In this document: one piece after another, positions 14,874 through 22,446 of the stretch
How the letters are laid out: each line of letters opens with the position of its first letter
How positions within the stretch are numbered: position 1 is the stretch's first letter
Source of the DNA: CAVQBP01 sp963710745
Lineage (GTDB): Bacteria > Bacteroidota > Ignavibacteria > Ignavibacteriales > Ignavibacteriaceae
Reading direction: 5' to 3'
Assembly (NCBI GenBank): GCA_963710745.1
Contig: CAVQBP010000027.1
Span: 1 to 64,000, forward strand
Length of the DNA: 64,000 nt
The notes under the pieces: generated by a model
What the model was told of the DNA's origin: nothing
Database searches by the model: none
What the model saw: the letters and a program-made list of their open reading frames with translations, nothing else
Position numbers and translations under genes: made by a program

Positions 14874-17873
14874 ATGAGACAGGATTTTCCGGAAATAAAA
14901 GAGAGCATGAATAATTTTGTCTCATCTTTTTTTATTCCTGTCCTTTCCGGTAAGATTGATGAAGCACTCGGTTTTATCAAATCATATAAAAAAGAATTTT
15001 CCGGGTTAAATGATAATTCTGCTCTCACAGTCGAAGAAATAAGTAAATTCAATAAAAAGACATCACCCTTAATTGAGAAAAAATTTCATGATAATCAGCC
15101 AATTAATTTTAATGAGGAGTATTCACGTTTTACAGAAGCAGTTAACGATTATTTAGCTTCATTTGATGATATAGTAAAAGAAGTTCAGCCTGATGAAAGA
15201 TTTAATATCTCCGCTGAGGACAGAGTATACATCAAGAATTCAAAAAGAATCAAAAAGCTGGTGTTTAAAATTTCCAGGCTGCCCCGGAAAGCTGCAAATA
15301 TTTCCAGGAAGATATTTAAGAAAGAAACCAAGCCTTTAAGAAACTGGCACCACCTGGTCCCTTTTAAGAAACTGTCAATCATTTACTTAAGGGATGGACT
15401 CCCGCGCTCGCTATTCGGAATTGTTGAAGATACTGAACTGAATATCAGTTCTGCTTATTCAAAAATATGGGAGCTGGATGAAAGGATAAATGAAAAATTA
15501 ACCGGGAAACATGAGCAGGATGAAGCTGATCCTGCAGAAATTATTTCGTGGAAAGAAGAGACAGGGAATATTGAAAAAGGTTTAAAGGAATTAAAGACTA
15601 CGCTTGAAGGTAAAGCAGGGATAAAAATTCCGGAAGTCCTTAAAGAATATGAAAATGCTTACCACAAAGCAGGGACAATCGAGCTGCCTAAAAGAAGATT
15701 TACTCCCGGCCGGATTATGAAATCGAATGAAAATCTAAATAATGACTACAAGGAAATAAGTAAGGGATGGCAGAACAATTTCTTTGCATTGTTTGAGGAC
15801 TGGAGGCTGAATAAAGAATTATACATCCTTTACGGAAGCTCACTTGAAATATATTCAGGTATTAAGAAAGAAGCCGGGGAGAGGATTACGGAGAAAATTA
15901 TACCGGAATTAAAAAACATTTCTGTTATTCTTGAAAGTATTAAAGAGGAGATAAATCAGTTTTACGGAAGCAGCAGCGAACTGCTTTCACTCTTATACAG
16001 GAAAAGGGATAAGATAGTCAGCCGGCTTTCCAATAAAATTATTCCCGGCATAAGCGAAACTATCCTGAGACAGAACATACCGGAACTGGCGGGGGATATT
16101 GAGATAAATATAGAACAGTTGGTCCAGAACCTTTCAAGCCAGAGGGCCATCGTTAAGCAGAATACCTACAACAGGAAGCTTAAAACTTCTGAAATAGATT
16201 ATATCTCGCCGAAAGAAATAATTTCATTTTCCGGCCTGACAAAATTCAGCAAATCGATCCAGCATATCAAAAGCAGCATATTAAGAGAAATTCAAAAAGT
16301 ACAAAGCTCAATTTCAGATATAGACCAGATTTCAGATTTTAACCTTGACACGGCGATATCGATGTTTAAAAACAATGAGAGAACCGGCGAAGATCCGCTT
16401 GATATCGCAGTGGAAGGGATTGACAGAGCTATCGGAAAAACTAACGAGGTTGAGAAAATTCTTCTGTCAATAAATAATGAAATAAAAGAAACGATCGGGG
16501 CCAGGGTTGAAGATTTTAATGAAGATATAATAAAGCTGACGAAAACGGAAAATATTCTTGAGATTAAGATCGGGATAGCTAAAGATAAAGCTCTGCAGAG
16601 AACAGCAAAATTAAAAGAGGAATCGATTATATGGTTTAAGAACATTATACCGGTCGTTGCTTCTTCATATAAAAAGGGACAAAAAAAATATAAGGAATTA
16701 TACGCCGGCTTAAGGAAGCAGATAGGATTATCAACGAAGGCTGCCGTCATATCATCCGAGATTTCCGATTTCCTTGCGGATACCCAATCTGCAGTTTCAA
16801 AGCTGCCGGTTGTTTACAGGCGTTTATTCGAAATAGAAGCTTTGAAGGATGAAAGATTTTTTGAAGGCAGGGAAGCAGAGCTGGTAAAGTTAAATACGGC
16901 TTATGAACACTGGAACAGGGGAGGGTATGCACCTGTTGCCGTTGTAGGTGAAAAAGGAAGCGGGGCAACGACCCTGCTTAATTTTTTTGAAAGAGGTCTT
17001 GAAAAAAAATATAATATTGTAAGAACTGAAATATTTAATGTAATTTATAATCAGGAAGAGTTAAAAAACTTTCTGGCCGGTTTATTTAAAATTGATGCGG
17101 CAGAGAATTTGAACCGGGTTATGGATTATTTAAATAACCTGCCGTTCAAGCAGATAGTGGTAATTGAAAATATACAGCATCTTTTCTTAAGGAAAGTAAA
17201 CGGATTTGTATGCCTGAAAGCCTTGTTTGAACTAATATCAAAAACACAAAAAAATATATTCTGGATTACCAGTGCATCTCTTTACTCGTGGGAATACCTG
17301 AATAAGACATTAAATATTTCAGACTATTTCGGCTATGTGATCAGGCTTAAAAGTATGGAAGATGAAAAGATGATAAAAGTAATTTTGAAGAGACATAAGA
17401 TCAGCGGGTATAATTTAAATTTCAAACCGTCAAGGGAAGATGAAACGGGTAAAAGCTTTCAAAAATTAAGTGAAGAAAAAAAACAGGACTACCTGTCAAA
17501 GCAGTATTTTTCTGATCTTAATAAATTTGCCAAAAGCAATATTAGTCTTGCATTGTTGTTCTGGCTCCGTTCTACCAAAGAAGTAGCGGGTGATACAATT
17601 ACTATCGGTTCTTTGCGCGATATGGATTTCTCATTTCTGTCTTCGTTAGATACTTCCAAAGTATTTACCCTGCATTCACTGCTGGTTCACGACGGTCTGA
17701 CAATCGAGTCATTTTCAATTATAAATAACCTGCCGGAAGCACAAAGCAGGCTTATGCTTCTTGTACTCCTTGACGACGGTGTAATAATTCAGAGGCATGG
17801 TTTATATAAAATAAATCCTCTTTTATACAGGCAGGCAGTTAACCTTATGCAGACTAAAAATATTATTCATTGA
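14874..17873 (+). CDS. Large coiled-coil protein with a C-terminal P-loop NTPase (ORC/STAND-like) domain
   Basis: 999 residues. Residues 1 to about 640 are helical and coiled-coil rich, with no recognised domain. A P-loop domain starts near 650 (RFFEGREAELVKLN, typical entry of Cdc6/STAND-type ATPases). Walker A-like GEKGSGATT lies near 692-700 and the Walker B-like strand IVVIENIQHLF near 761-771. The C-terminus looks like a winged helix (FTLHSLLVHDGLTIESFSII). The Walker A lysine is replaced by Ala, so ATP hydrolysis may be lost or altered. It ends at 17873, 11 bases before the likely start of an MscS channel gene, and the pair probably forms an operon. Function unknown; gating or sensing for the channel is an inference. 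Confidence 0.7.
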   Translation: MRQDFPEIKESMNNFVSSFFIPVLSGKIDEALGFIKSYKKEFSGLNDNSALTVEEISKFNKKTSPLIEKKFHDNQPINFNEEYSRFTEAVNDYLASFDDIVKEVQPDERFNISAEDRVYIKNSKRIKKLVFKISRLPRKAANISRKIFKKETKPLRNWHHLVPFKKLSIIYLRDGLPRSLFGIVEDTELNISSAYSKIWELDERINEKLTGKHEQDEADPAEIISWKEETGNIEKGLKELKTTLEGKAGIKIPEVLKEYENAYHKAGTIELPKRRFTPGRIMKSNENLNNDYKEISKGWQNNFFALFEDWRLNKELYILYGSSLEIYSGIKKEAGERITEKIIPELKNISVILESIKEEINQFYGSSSELLSLLYRKRDKIVSRLSNKIIPGISETILRQNIPELAGDIEINIEQLVQNLSSQRAIVKQNTYNRKLKTSEIDYISPKEIISFSGLTKFSKSIQHIKSSILREIQKVQSSISDIDQISDFNLDTAISMFKNNERTGEDPLDIAVEGIDRAIGKTNEVEKILLSINNEIKETIGARVEDFNEDIIKLTKTENILEIKIGIAKDKALQRTAKLKEESIIWFKNIIPVVASSYKKGQKKYKELYAGLRKQIGLSTKAAVISSEISDFLADTQSAVSKLPVVYRRLFEIEALKDERFFEGREAELVKLNTAYEHWNRGGYAPVAVVGEKGSGATTLLNFFERGLEKKYNIVRTEIFNVIYNQEELKNFLAGLFKIDAAENLNRVMDYLNNLPFKQIVVIENIQHLFLRKVNGFVCLKALFELISKTQKNIFWITSASLYSWEYLNKTLNISDYFGYVIRLKSMEDEKMIKVILKRHKISGYNLNFKPSREDETGKSFQKLSEEKKQDYLSKQYFSDLNKFAKSNISLALLFWLRSTKEVAGDTITIGSLRDMDFSFLSSLDTSKVFTLHSLLVHDGLTIESFSIINNLPEAQSRLMLLVLLDDGVIIQRHGLYKINPLLYRQAVNLMQTKNIIH

Positions 17874-17884
17874 AAACTACGAAT

Positions 17885-18871
17885 ATGCGAAAAGGTATCT
17901 TGATTAAAGTATTTATTCTCTTTCTTTTTTTATCCGCATCCGGTTTCAGCCGGGGAGCTGACAGTTCTTCCTCCGGAAAAGATTCAGTAAAAGTAGTAGT
18001 AAAAACCGATACAGTCTATTCAGCAGGAAAAGCAATAACCCAAAAAGCCGTAAAAGATACTTCTAAAAAGTTAATTGAGATAAGTGCTCCTCCAATAGAA
18101 GATCTTATATCATTCGGTAAAGTCTTCTGGTCGCTGGTAGTAATAATTGTGGGATTTTTCCTTATAAGAATTGTATCCAAAACCCTGGACCTGATTGCGG
18201 AAAAGAGCACGGGCTACAGGATTACAATTAAGGGATTTGTTCCTATTATCAGGATTTTCGGATGGATGGCAATAATCTATATAATTTTTGCAGGGATTAT
18301 CAGGCCGCCCCTTCCAACTATAATTACTGTTGCGGGTGCTTTGGGTATTGGTGTCGGTCTTGCCGCCCAGGATATATTTAAAAATATTTTCGGCGGTATA
18401 ATGATATTATTCGACAGGCCGTTCCAGGTCGGGGATAAGATCGAGATTGGTGATCATTATGGTGAAGTAATTAAAATCGGTCTCCGCTCAACAAGAATTG
18501 TAACTCCCGATGACTCAACTGTCAGCATTCCTAACGGCGAGGTGATGAGTAAATCGGTATCAAATACAAACTACGGCGAACCGAACTGCCAGGTAGTGGC
18601 AGAAATTTATCTGCCGATTACTGTTGATACCGAGAAAGTAAGGCTGGTCGCAATTGAATCTGCACAGGTATCAAAGTACATATTTTTAAAGAAACCTATT
18701 GTTGTGCTCTTCTTTAATGAAGTAAAGGAAAGAAGATCATATTTAAAGATGAGGCTGAAAGCTTATGTAATGGATATCCGGTATGAATTCCAGTTTAAGA
18801 GCGAGATGACGGAAACGGTGATAAGAGAACTGATAAAAGAAAAAGTAATAATGCCGGGGGATTTGTTTTAA
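17885..18871 (+). CDS. Mechanosensitive ion channel, MscS family
   Basis: Tension-gated inner-membrane channel for osmotic release, 328 residues from the ATG at 17885. That start gives a clean signal peptide (KVFILFLFLSASGFS); an upstream TTG at 17870 is in frame but less likely. Two hydrophobic helices (FWSLVVIIVGFFLIRIV and VPIIRIFGWMAIIYIIFAG) precede the pore helix TM3 (ITVAGALGIGVGLAAQDIFK), then the beta domain GGIMILFDRPFQVGDKIEIG and IPNGEV. This order matches the MscS core. Tightly linked to the upstream coiled-coil NTPase gene. Confidence 0.92.
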   Translation: MRKGILIKVFILFLFLSASGFSRGADSSSSGKDSVKVVVKTDTVYSAGKAITQKAVKDTSKKLIEISAPPIEDLISFGKVFWSLVVIIVGFFLIRIVSKTLDLIAEKSTGYRITIKGFVPIIRIFGWMAIIYIIFAGIIRPPLPTIITVAGALGIGVGLAAQDIFKNIFGGIMILFDRPFQVGDKIEIGDHYGEVIKIGLRSTRIVTPDDSTVSIPNGEVMSKSVSNTNYGEPNCQVVAEIYLPITVDTEKVRLVAIESAQVSKYIFLKKPIVVLFFNEVKERRSYLKMRLKAYVMDIRYEFQFKSEMTETVIRELIKEKVIMPGDLF

Positions 18872-18882
18872 AGATACAAGAT

Positions 18883-19513
18883 AACCTGCCTTCATTATTA
18901 TTTCGGCAGGTAAAAAGTAAAAAGAAACAAGTAAAAGAAAGACAAAAGAAAACCTGCCTGCATTAAAAATTTCGGCAGGTAAAAAGTAAAAAGATACAGG
19001 TATTCGTAAGCGGCATTTTTTTCCCAATCAGGTCAAATTTCAAATCATAATTAAGAAGGGGTATTAATGAAAGAAAATGAATTACAAAAAAGGCTGTTTA
19101 ATTTTGGAGTAAGAGTATTAAAATATCTACCCAATCTTCCTAAAACACCAGAGTTCAATATAATAAGATATCAATTAGCCAAATGCTCTACATCATCGGG
19201 TGCAAATTATTTGCCCCGTCAAATAGGTTAAATAAAAGATAAAAGATAAAAGTAAAAAGAAACAAGTAAAAGAAAGACAAAAGAAAACCTGCCTGCATTA
19301 AAAATTTCGGCAGGTAAAAAGTAAAAAGATACAGGTATTCGTAAGCGGCATTTTTTCCCAATCAGGTCAAATTTCAAATCATAATTAAGAAGGGGTATTA
19401 ATGAAAGAAAAGATAACCTGCCTTTATTTTTATTTCAGCAGGTAAAAAGTAAAAAGAAACAAGTAAAAGAAAGACAAAAAGAAAACCTGCCTGCATTAAA
19501 AATTTCGGCAGGT
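18883..19513 (+). repeat. Cluster of AACCTGCC...GGCAGGT hairpins in duplicated spacers
   Basis: Small hairpins AACCTGCC/GGCAGGT at 18883-18911, 18951-18980, 19286-19315, 19415-19443 and 19484-19513, with two more at 20374-20403 and 21216-21244. They are embedded in purine-rich filler (AAAAAGTAAAAAGATACAAG). A block from about 18930 to 19078 is repeated at 19264-19410 and partly at 20410-20500. All three end with a copy of the same four-helix-bundle gene start. No intact gene between 18872 and 19693. Confidence 0.8.
19067..19231 (+). pseudogene. Truncated four-helix-bundle (IVP-type) gene copy carrying the left end of the GIY-YIG element
   Basis: ATG at 19067 behind AAGAAGGGG opens MKENELQKRLFNFGVRVLKY, continues to SSGANY, and then runs into TTGCCCCGTCAAATA, the left end of the GIY-YIG element, before stopping. 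The rest of the element and the second half of the host gene are deleted; the tail sequence after the stop matches the end of the complete locus at 21160. Compared with the copy at 20491 all four coding differences are synonymous. Confidence 0.75.
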
Positions 19514-19608
19514 AAAAAGTAAAAAGATACAAGTATTCGTAAGCACTGCTTTAATCTTTTTCCTTTAATCTTGCATTATGAGGTATTGTTTGCGACTTTT
19601 ATCTTTTT
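19502..19608 (+). repeat. 107-bp direct repeat, left copy
   Basis: Identical as read to 21233-21339. The pair brackets the vapBC genes and the interrupted four-helix-bundle locus, a 1.73-kb segment. Contains AAGCACTGCTTTAATC and TTGCATTATGAGGTATTG. Confidence 0.9.
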
Positions 19609-19693
19609 CCTTGTTTCTTGTATCTTGATATTACCTTTGAACCCGATAGAAAATAGTATATATTTAAAGTATATATTTAAGGAGATAGCTGAA

Positions 19694-19927
19694 ATGGATA
19701 CGGCAAAAATTTTTGAAAATGGTAAAAGTCAGGCAGTACGCCTGCCCAAAGCATACAGGTTAAAAGGTAAAGAGGCTTACATAACAAAAATTGGTGATGC
19801 AATAATTTTGCTGCCGAAAAGAAGCAAATGGGATTCTCTTGTGACAAGTTTAGAAAAGTTTTCGGATGACTTCATGTCCGATAGAATACAGCCAGGGCTT
19901 GAAAACAGGGACAGGCTTTTCGAATGA
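19694..19927 (+). CDS. vapB: VapB-type antitoxin (AbrB/SpoVT-like)
   Basis: 77-residue DNA-binding antitoxin expected to neutralise the PIN toxin downstream and repress its own promoter. The swapped-hairpin AbrB-type N-terminus reads AKIFENGKSQAVRLPKAYR, the classic VapB pattern with the G-x-S-Q-A-V-R-L-P core, and the C-terminal part (LENRDRLF) is the toxin-binding tail. The start at 19694 is chosen because AAGGAGAT sits just upstream; a longer in-frame extension from 19571 has no ribosome site. Its stop overlaps the vapC start (ATGA). Confidence 0.92.
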   Translation: MDTAKIFENGKSQAVRLPKAYRLKGKEAYITKIGDAIILLPKRSKWDSLVTSLEKFSDDFMSDRIQPGLENRDRLFE

Positions 19928-20325
19928 AATATTTGCTTGATACAAATATCTGCATCTATATTATTAAGAGAAAACCGGAAAATGTAATAAAACATTTCAA
20001 AAATTATAAACCGGGTGACATTGCTATTTCAAGCATAACTACAGCTGAATTAAATTATGGGATTGTAAAGAGCAGCAAACCGGATTTAAATACAATTGCC
20101 TTAAAGGAATTTCTTCAGCCGCTTATAATTCTGGATTATAATGAAAAAGATTCGGAAAAATACGGCAGGATTAGGTTGGAACTTGAAAAAAAAGGATTTC
20201 CTATCGGTGCAATGGATTTACTAATTGCATCACAAGCTTTAAGCCGGGATTTAATATTGGTTACAAATAATGAAAGGGAGTTTAAACGGATTAAAGGAAT
20301 AAGGATTGAAAACTGGGTTAAATAA
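19924..20325 (+). CDS. vapC: VapC-type PIN-domain ribonuclease toxin
   Basis: 133-residue PIN nuclease; family members cleave tRNA or rRNA when freed of VapB. Acidic active-site residues appear in YLLDTNICIY (Asp6), TTAELNYG (Glu near 42), MDLLIASQAL (Asp near 98) and the TNNEREF segment. Overlaps vapB by four bases. The module lies between two 107-bp direct repeats in a repeat mosaic, consistent with a stability cassette. Confidence 0.93.
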   Translation: MKYLLDTNICIYIIKRKPENVIKHFKNYKPGDIAISSITTAELNYGIVKSSKPDLNTIALKEFLQPLIILDYNEKDSEKYGRIRLELEKKGFPIGAMDLLIASQALSRDLILVTNNEREFKRIKGIRIENWVK

Positions 20326-20637
20326 AAGATACAAGATAAAAGTAAAAAGAACAAGAAAAGAAAGACAAAAGATAACCTGCCTTCATTAATAATTTCGGCA
20401 GGTAAAAAGTAAAAAGATACAAGTATTCGTAAGCGGCATTTTTTTTCCCAATCAGGTCAAATTTCAAATCATAATTAAGAAGGGGTATAAATGAAAGAAA
20501 ATGAATTACAAAAAAGGCTATTTAATTTTGGAGTAAGAGTATTAAAATATCTACCCAATCTTCCTAAAACACCAGAGTTCAATATAATAAGATATCAATT
20601 AGCCAAATGCTCTACATCGTCAGGTGCTAATTATTTG

Positions 20638-20939
20638 CCCCGTCAAATATCATGAAATATTTTGTTTATATACTTCAGAGCGATAAGGATAAACAATTTT
20701 ATGTCGGATTTACAACTGATTTAAAAGAAAAGGCTTGAACAACATAATCATGGCAAAGCGAAATCTACAAGATTCAGACGTCCTCTGAGATTGGTTTATT
20801 GTGAAATTGGATTAGATCTATCTGATGCACTTCATAGAGAAAAATATTTAAAAACATCCTACGGGAAAAGGTATATAAAAAATAGACTTAAGAATTATTT
20901 GAAAAAGTAAATTTGAATTCAATAATATATTTGACGGGG
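20638..20939 (+). mobile_element. GIY-YIG mini-element B, 302 bp with 13-bp terminal inverted repeats
   Basis: Left end CCCCGTCAAATAT (20638-20650) and right end ATATTTGACGGGG (20927-20939) are exact inverse complements. They share 12 bases with the ends of element A at 10837-11130. The element carries one GIY-YIG gene and sits inside a four-helix-bundle gene. No clear target duplication is visible. Confidence 0.75.
20652..20910 (+). pseudogene. GIY-YIG nuclease of mini-element B, one-base frameshift
   Basis: Starts MKYFVYILQSDKDKQFYVGF, then an extra A in GAAAAGG near 20730 breaks the frame after DLKE. Beyond it the sequence resumes as RLEQHNHGKAKSTRFRRPLR and later DALHREKYLKTSYGKRYIKN, closely matching the protein of element A. 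The ATG overlaps the TGA that ends the interrupted host frame (ATGA), the usual arrangement for translational coupling. The frameshift could be real decay or a homopolymer error. Confidence 0.8.
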
Positions 20940-21232
20940 TAGAGAATCACAGGCCGGTTCATCAAAGGCAGATTTTAATAATAAGGTTAGAATTTCCCTC
21001 CGGGAAATGCGTGAATCAAATTATTGGCTTAGAGTAATTGATGCAATAATTTCGGTTAAAAATAATGATTTATCTTTTTTATTAGATGAATCAGATCAGC
21101 TTAAAAAAATTTTAGGATCAATTGTTAATAAAACCAGCGGAAGTAAAGGAGGAAAGGTTAAATAAAAGATAAAAGATAAAAGTAAAAAGATACAAGTAAA
21201 AGAAAGACAAAAGATAACCTGCCTTCATTATT

Positions 21233-21339
21233 ATTTCGGCAGGTAAAAAGTAAAAAGATACAAGTATTCGTAAGCACTGCTTTAATCTTTTTCCTTTAAT
21301 CTTGCATTATGAGGTATTGTTTGCGACTTTTATCTTTTT
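21233..21339 (+). repeat. 107-bp direct repeat, right copy
   Basis: Identical as read to 19502-19608. After it, 21340-21448 holds only AT-rich filler with ATCTTTTTACTT runs before the sodC stop. Recombination between the two copies would delete vapBC and the interrupted four-helix-bundle locus. Confidence 0.9.
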
Positions 21340-21448
21340 ACTTTCTTAGAAATCTGTGTTAATCCGTTTAATCAGTCTGATCTGTGTTCTATTAAGGGAA
21401 GTGCACAGGGACTTTTATCTTTTTACTTGTTTCTTGTATCTTATACAA

Positions 21449-22021
21449 TCACATTTCCATTTTGATGACACCGCAGGCGGCGCGCGGTCCTGCATTTCCC
21501 GAAGGCTGTGAGGTTAGATCATCTGCTCCTGCATGTATAATAACACTTCTACCGATTATATTATGCGGACCGGAGAAAGTCATTAGAGAGTCGACCCATT
21601 CGTAGTGTGCTTTGCCGTCTTTACCAGCGTCCAGGTTGCCCATGTCGCCGACGTGCCTTACTGCGTCATTCGGGCCGCCGTGTTTTACACCATCCGGATT
21701 GAAATGACCGCCGGCAGAACTGCCGTCGGGAGAAGAACAATCGCCGAATTCATGCACATGAAAACCATGTTTGCCGGGAGTTAATCCTTCTACATCGGCA
21801 ACTATTTTAATACCGCCGTCTACCTTCGTGAATACAACCGTTCCCCTGACATCGTATCCTTTCAGAGGACCCAGATTAGCAATGGCTTTATGAATAGCAG
21901 TGCTGTCCGGTTCCTTCATCATTTTAGACGGTTCAAAACGATCTCCCTTATCCCTGCCGCAGCTATACAGTATTAAAGCGAGCAGAGCTGTCAGAATTGT
22001 TAAGTAAAGTTTTTTAGACAT
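21449..22021 (-). CDS. sodC: Cu/Zn superoxide dismutase, lipoprotein
   Basis: Dismutates superoxide outside the cytoplasm. 190 residues with a lipoprotein signal (LLALILYSCGRD, lipid Cys near residue 21). Metal ligands are visible in HGFHVHEFGDC, AGGHFNPDGVKHGG and GRSVIIHAGADD; the C-terminal GPRAACGVI supplies the second Cys of the disulfide and the active-site-arm pattern. Last gene of a three-gene run with a cupredoxin and a PfpI-type protein, all plausible oxidative or metal-stress functions. Confidence 0.95.
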   Translation of the reverse strand: MSKKLYLTILTALLALILYSCGRDKGDRFEPSKMMKEPDSTAIHKAIANLGPLKGYDVRGTVVFTKVDGGIKIVADVEGLTPGKHGFHVHEFGDCSSPDGSSAGGHFNPDGVKHGGPNDAVRHVGDMGNLDAGKDGKAHYEWVDSLMTFSGPHNIIGRSVIIHAGADDLTSQPSGNAGPRAACGVIKMEM

Positions 22022-22038
22022 AAGAATCTTCCTCTCTT

Positions 22039-22428
22039 TTATTGAACAATTATAACCCCGTACATTTTACCGGGGTAATTTTTACAGTAGTAATGGTAAA
22101 CCCCGCTGCTGTTAAAAGTAAAGTTATAGGTATCCTGACTTTGGATACTGCCGCTGTCGAACTTTACATCGGAATTTAACGTATCGCTGCTGGTAACTGT
22201 GTGCGCTGCCGAATCCTGGTTTACCCATGTAACGGTTGAACCCACCGGTATATTAAGTGTATCAGGGATGAAAGAATGGTCTTTTATCCATACCTCATTT
22301 TCACCCTGCACAATATCGGAATTGCTTTTATTTCCGCAGCCGTATATTAAAATAAGGAACAGGTAAATAATAACGGAAAAAGGGATCACTTTTTTATAAA
22401 GGACCTTTTTATTTTTCATTCGCCGCAA
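22039..22428 (-). CDS. Cupredoxin-domain lipoprotein with an altered copper site
   Basis: 129 residues: lipoprotein signal (FLILIYGCGN), then a plastocyanin/pseudoazurin-like domain with IKDHSFIPDTLNIPVGSTV, the first His in AAHTVTS, and the C-terminal loop YHYYCKNYPGKMYG. Type 1 copper sites normally read Cys-x2-His-Pro-x-Met here. The His is Tyr (codon TAC, one transition from CAC) and one residue is inserted before Met. It may not bind copper normally, or the base may be an error. Starts 18 bases after the PfpI-like gene ends. Confidence 0.85.
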   Translation of the reverse strand: MRRMKNKKVLYKKVIPFSVIIYLFLILIYGCGNKSNSDIVQGENEVWIKDHSFIPDTLNIPVGSTVTWVNQDSAAHTVTSSDTLNSDVKFDSGSIQSQDTYNFTFNSSGVYHYYCKNYPGKMYGVIIVQ

Positions 22429-22446
22429 ATCTCTTTTTGTTAAAGA

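Larger units (their letters stand above)
20491..21165 (+). pseudogene. Four-helix-bundle (IVP-type) protein gene interrupted by GIY-YIG mini-element B
   Basis: The N-terminal 48 codons (20491-20634, MKENELQKRL to SSGANY) and the C-terminal 74 codons plus stop (20941-21165, RESQAGSSKADF to SGSKGGKVK) join in frame into a normal 122-residue four-helix-bundle protein when 20635-20940 is removed. The insertion is 306 bases, a multiple of three. With the element in place the host frame stops at TGA overlapping the nuclease ATG. The family's function is unknown; related proteins are encoded in 23S rRNA intervening sequences. Confidence 0.82.

Noticed and set aside
19571..19693. N-terminal extension of VapB from an ATG at 19571
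   Set aside because: The extension is hydrophobic, lies in the duplicated repeat sequence, and the ATG at 19694 has a strong ribosome site and matches the family length.
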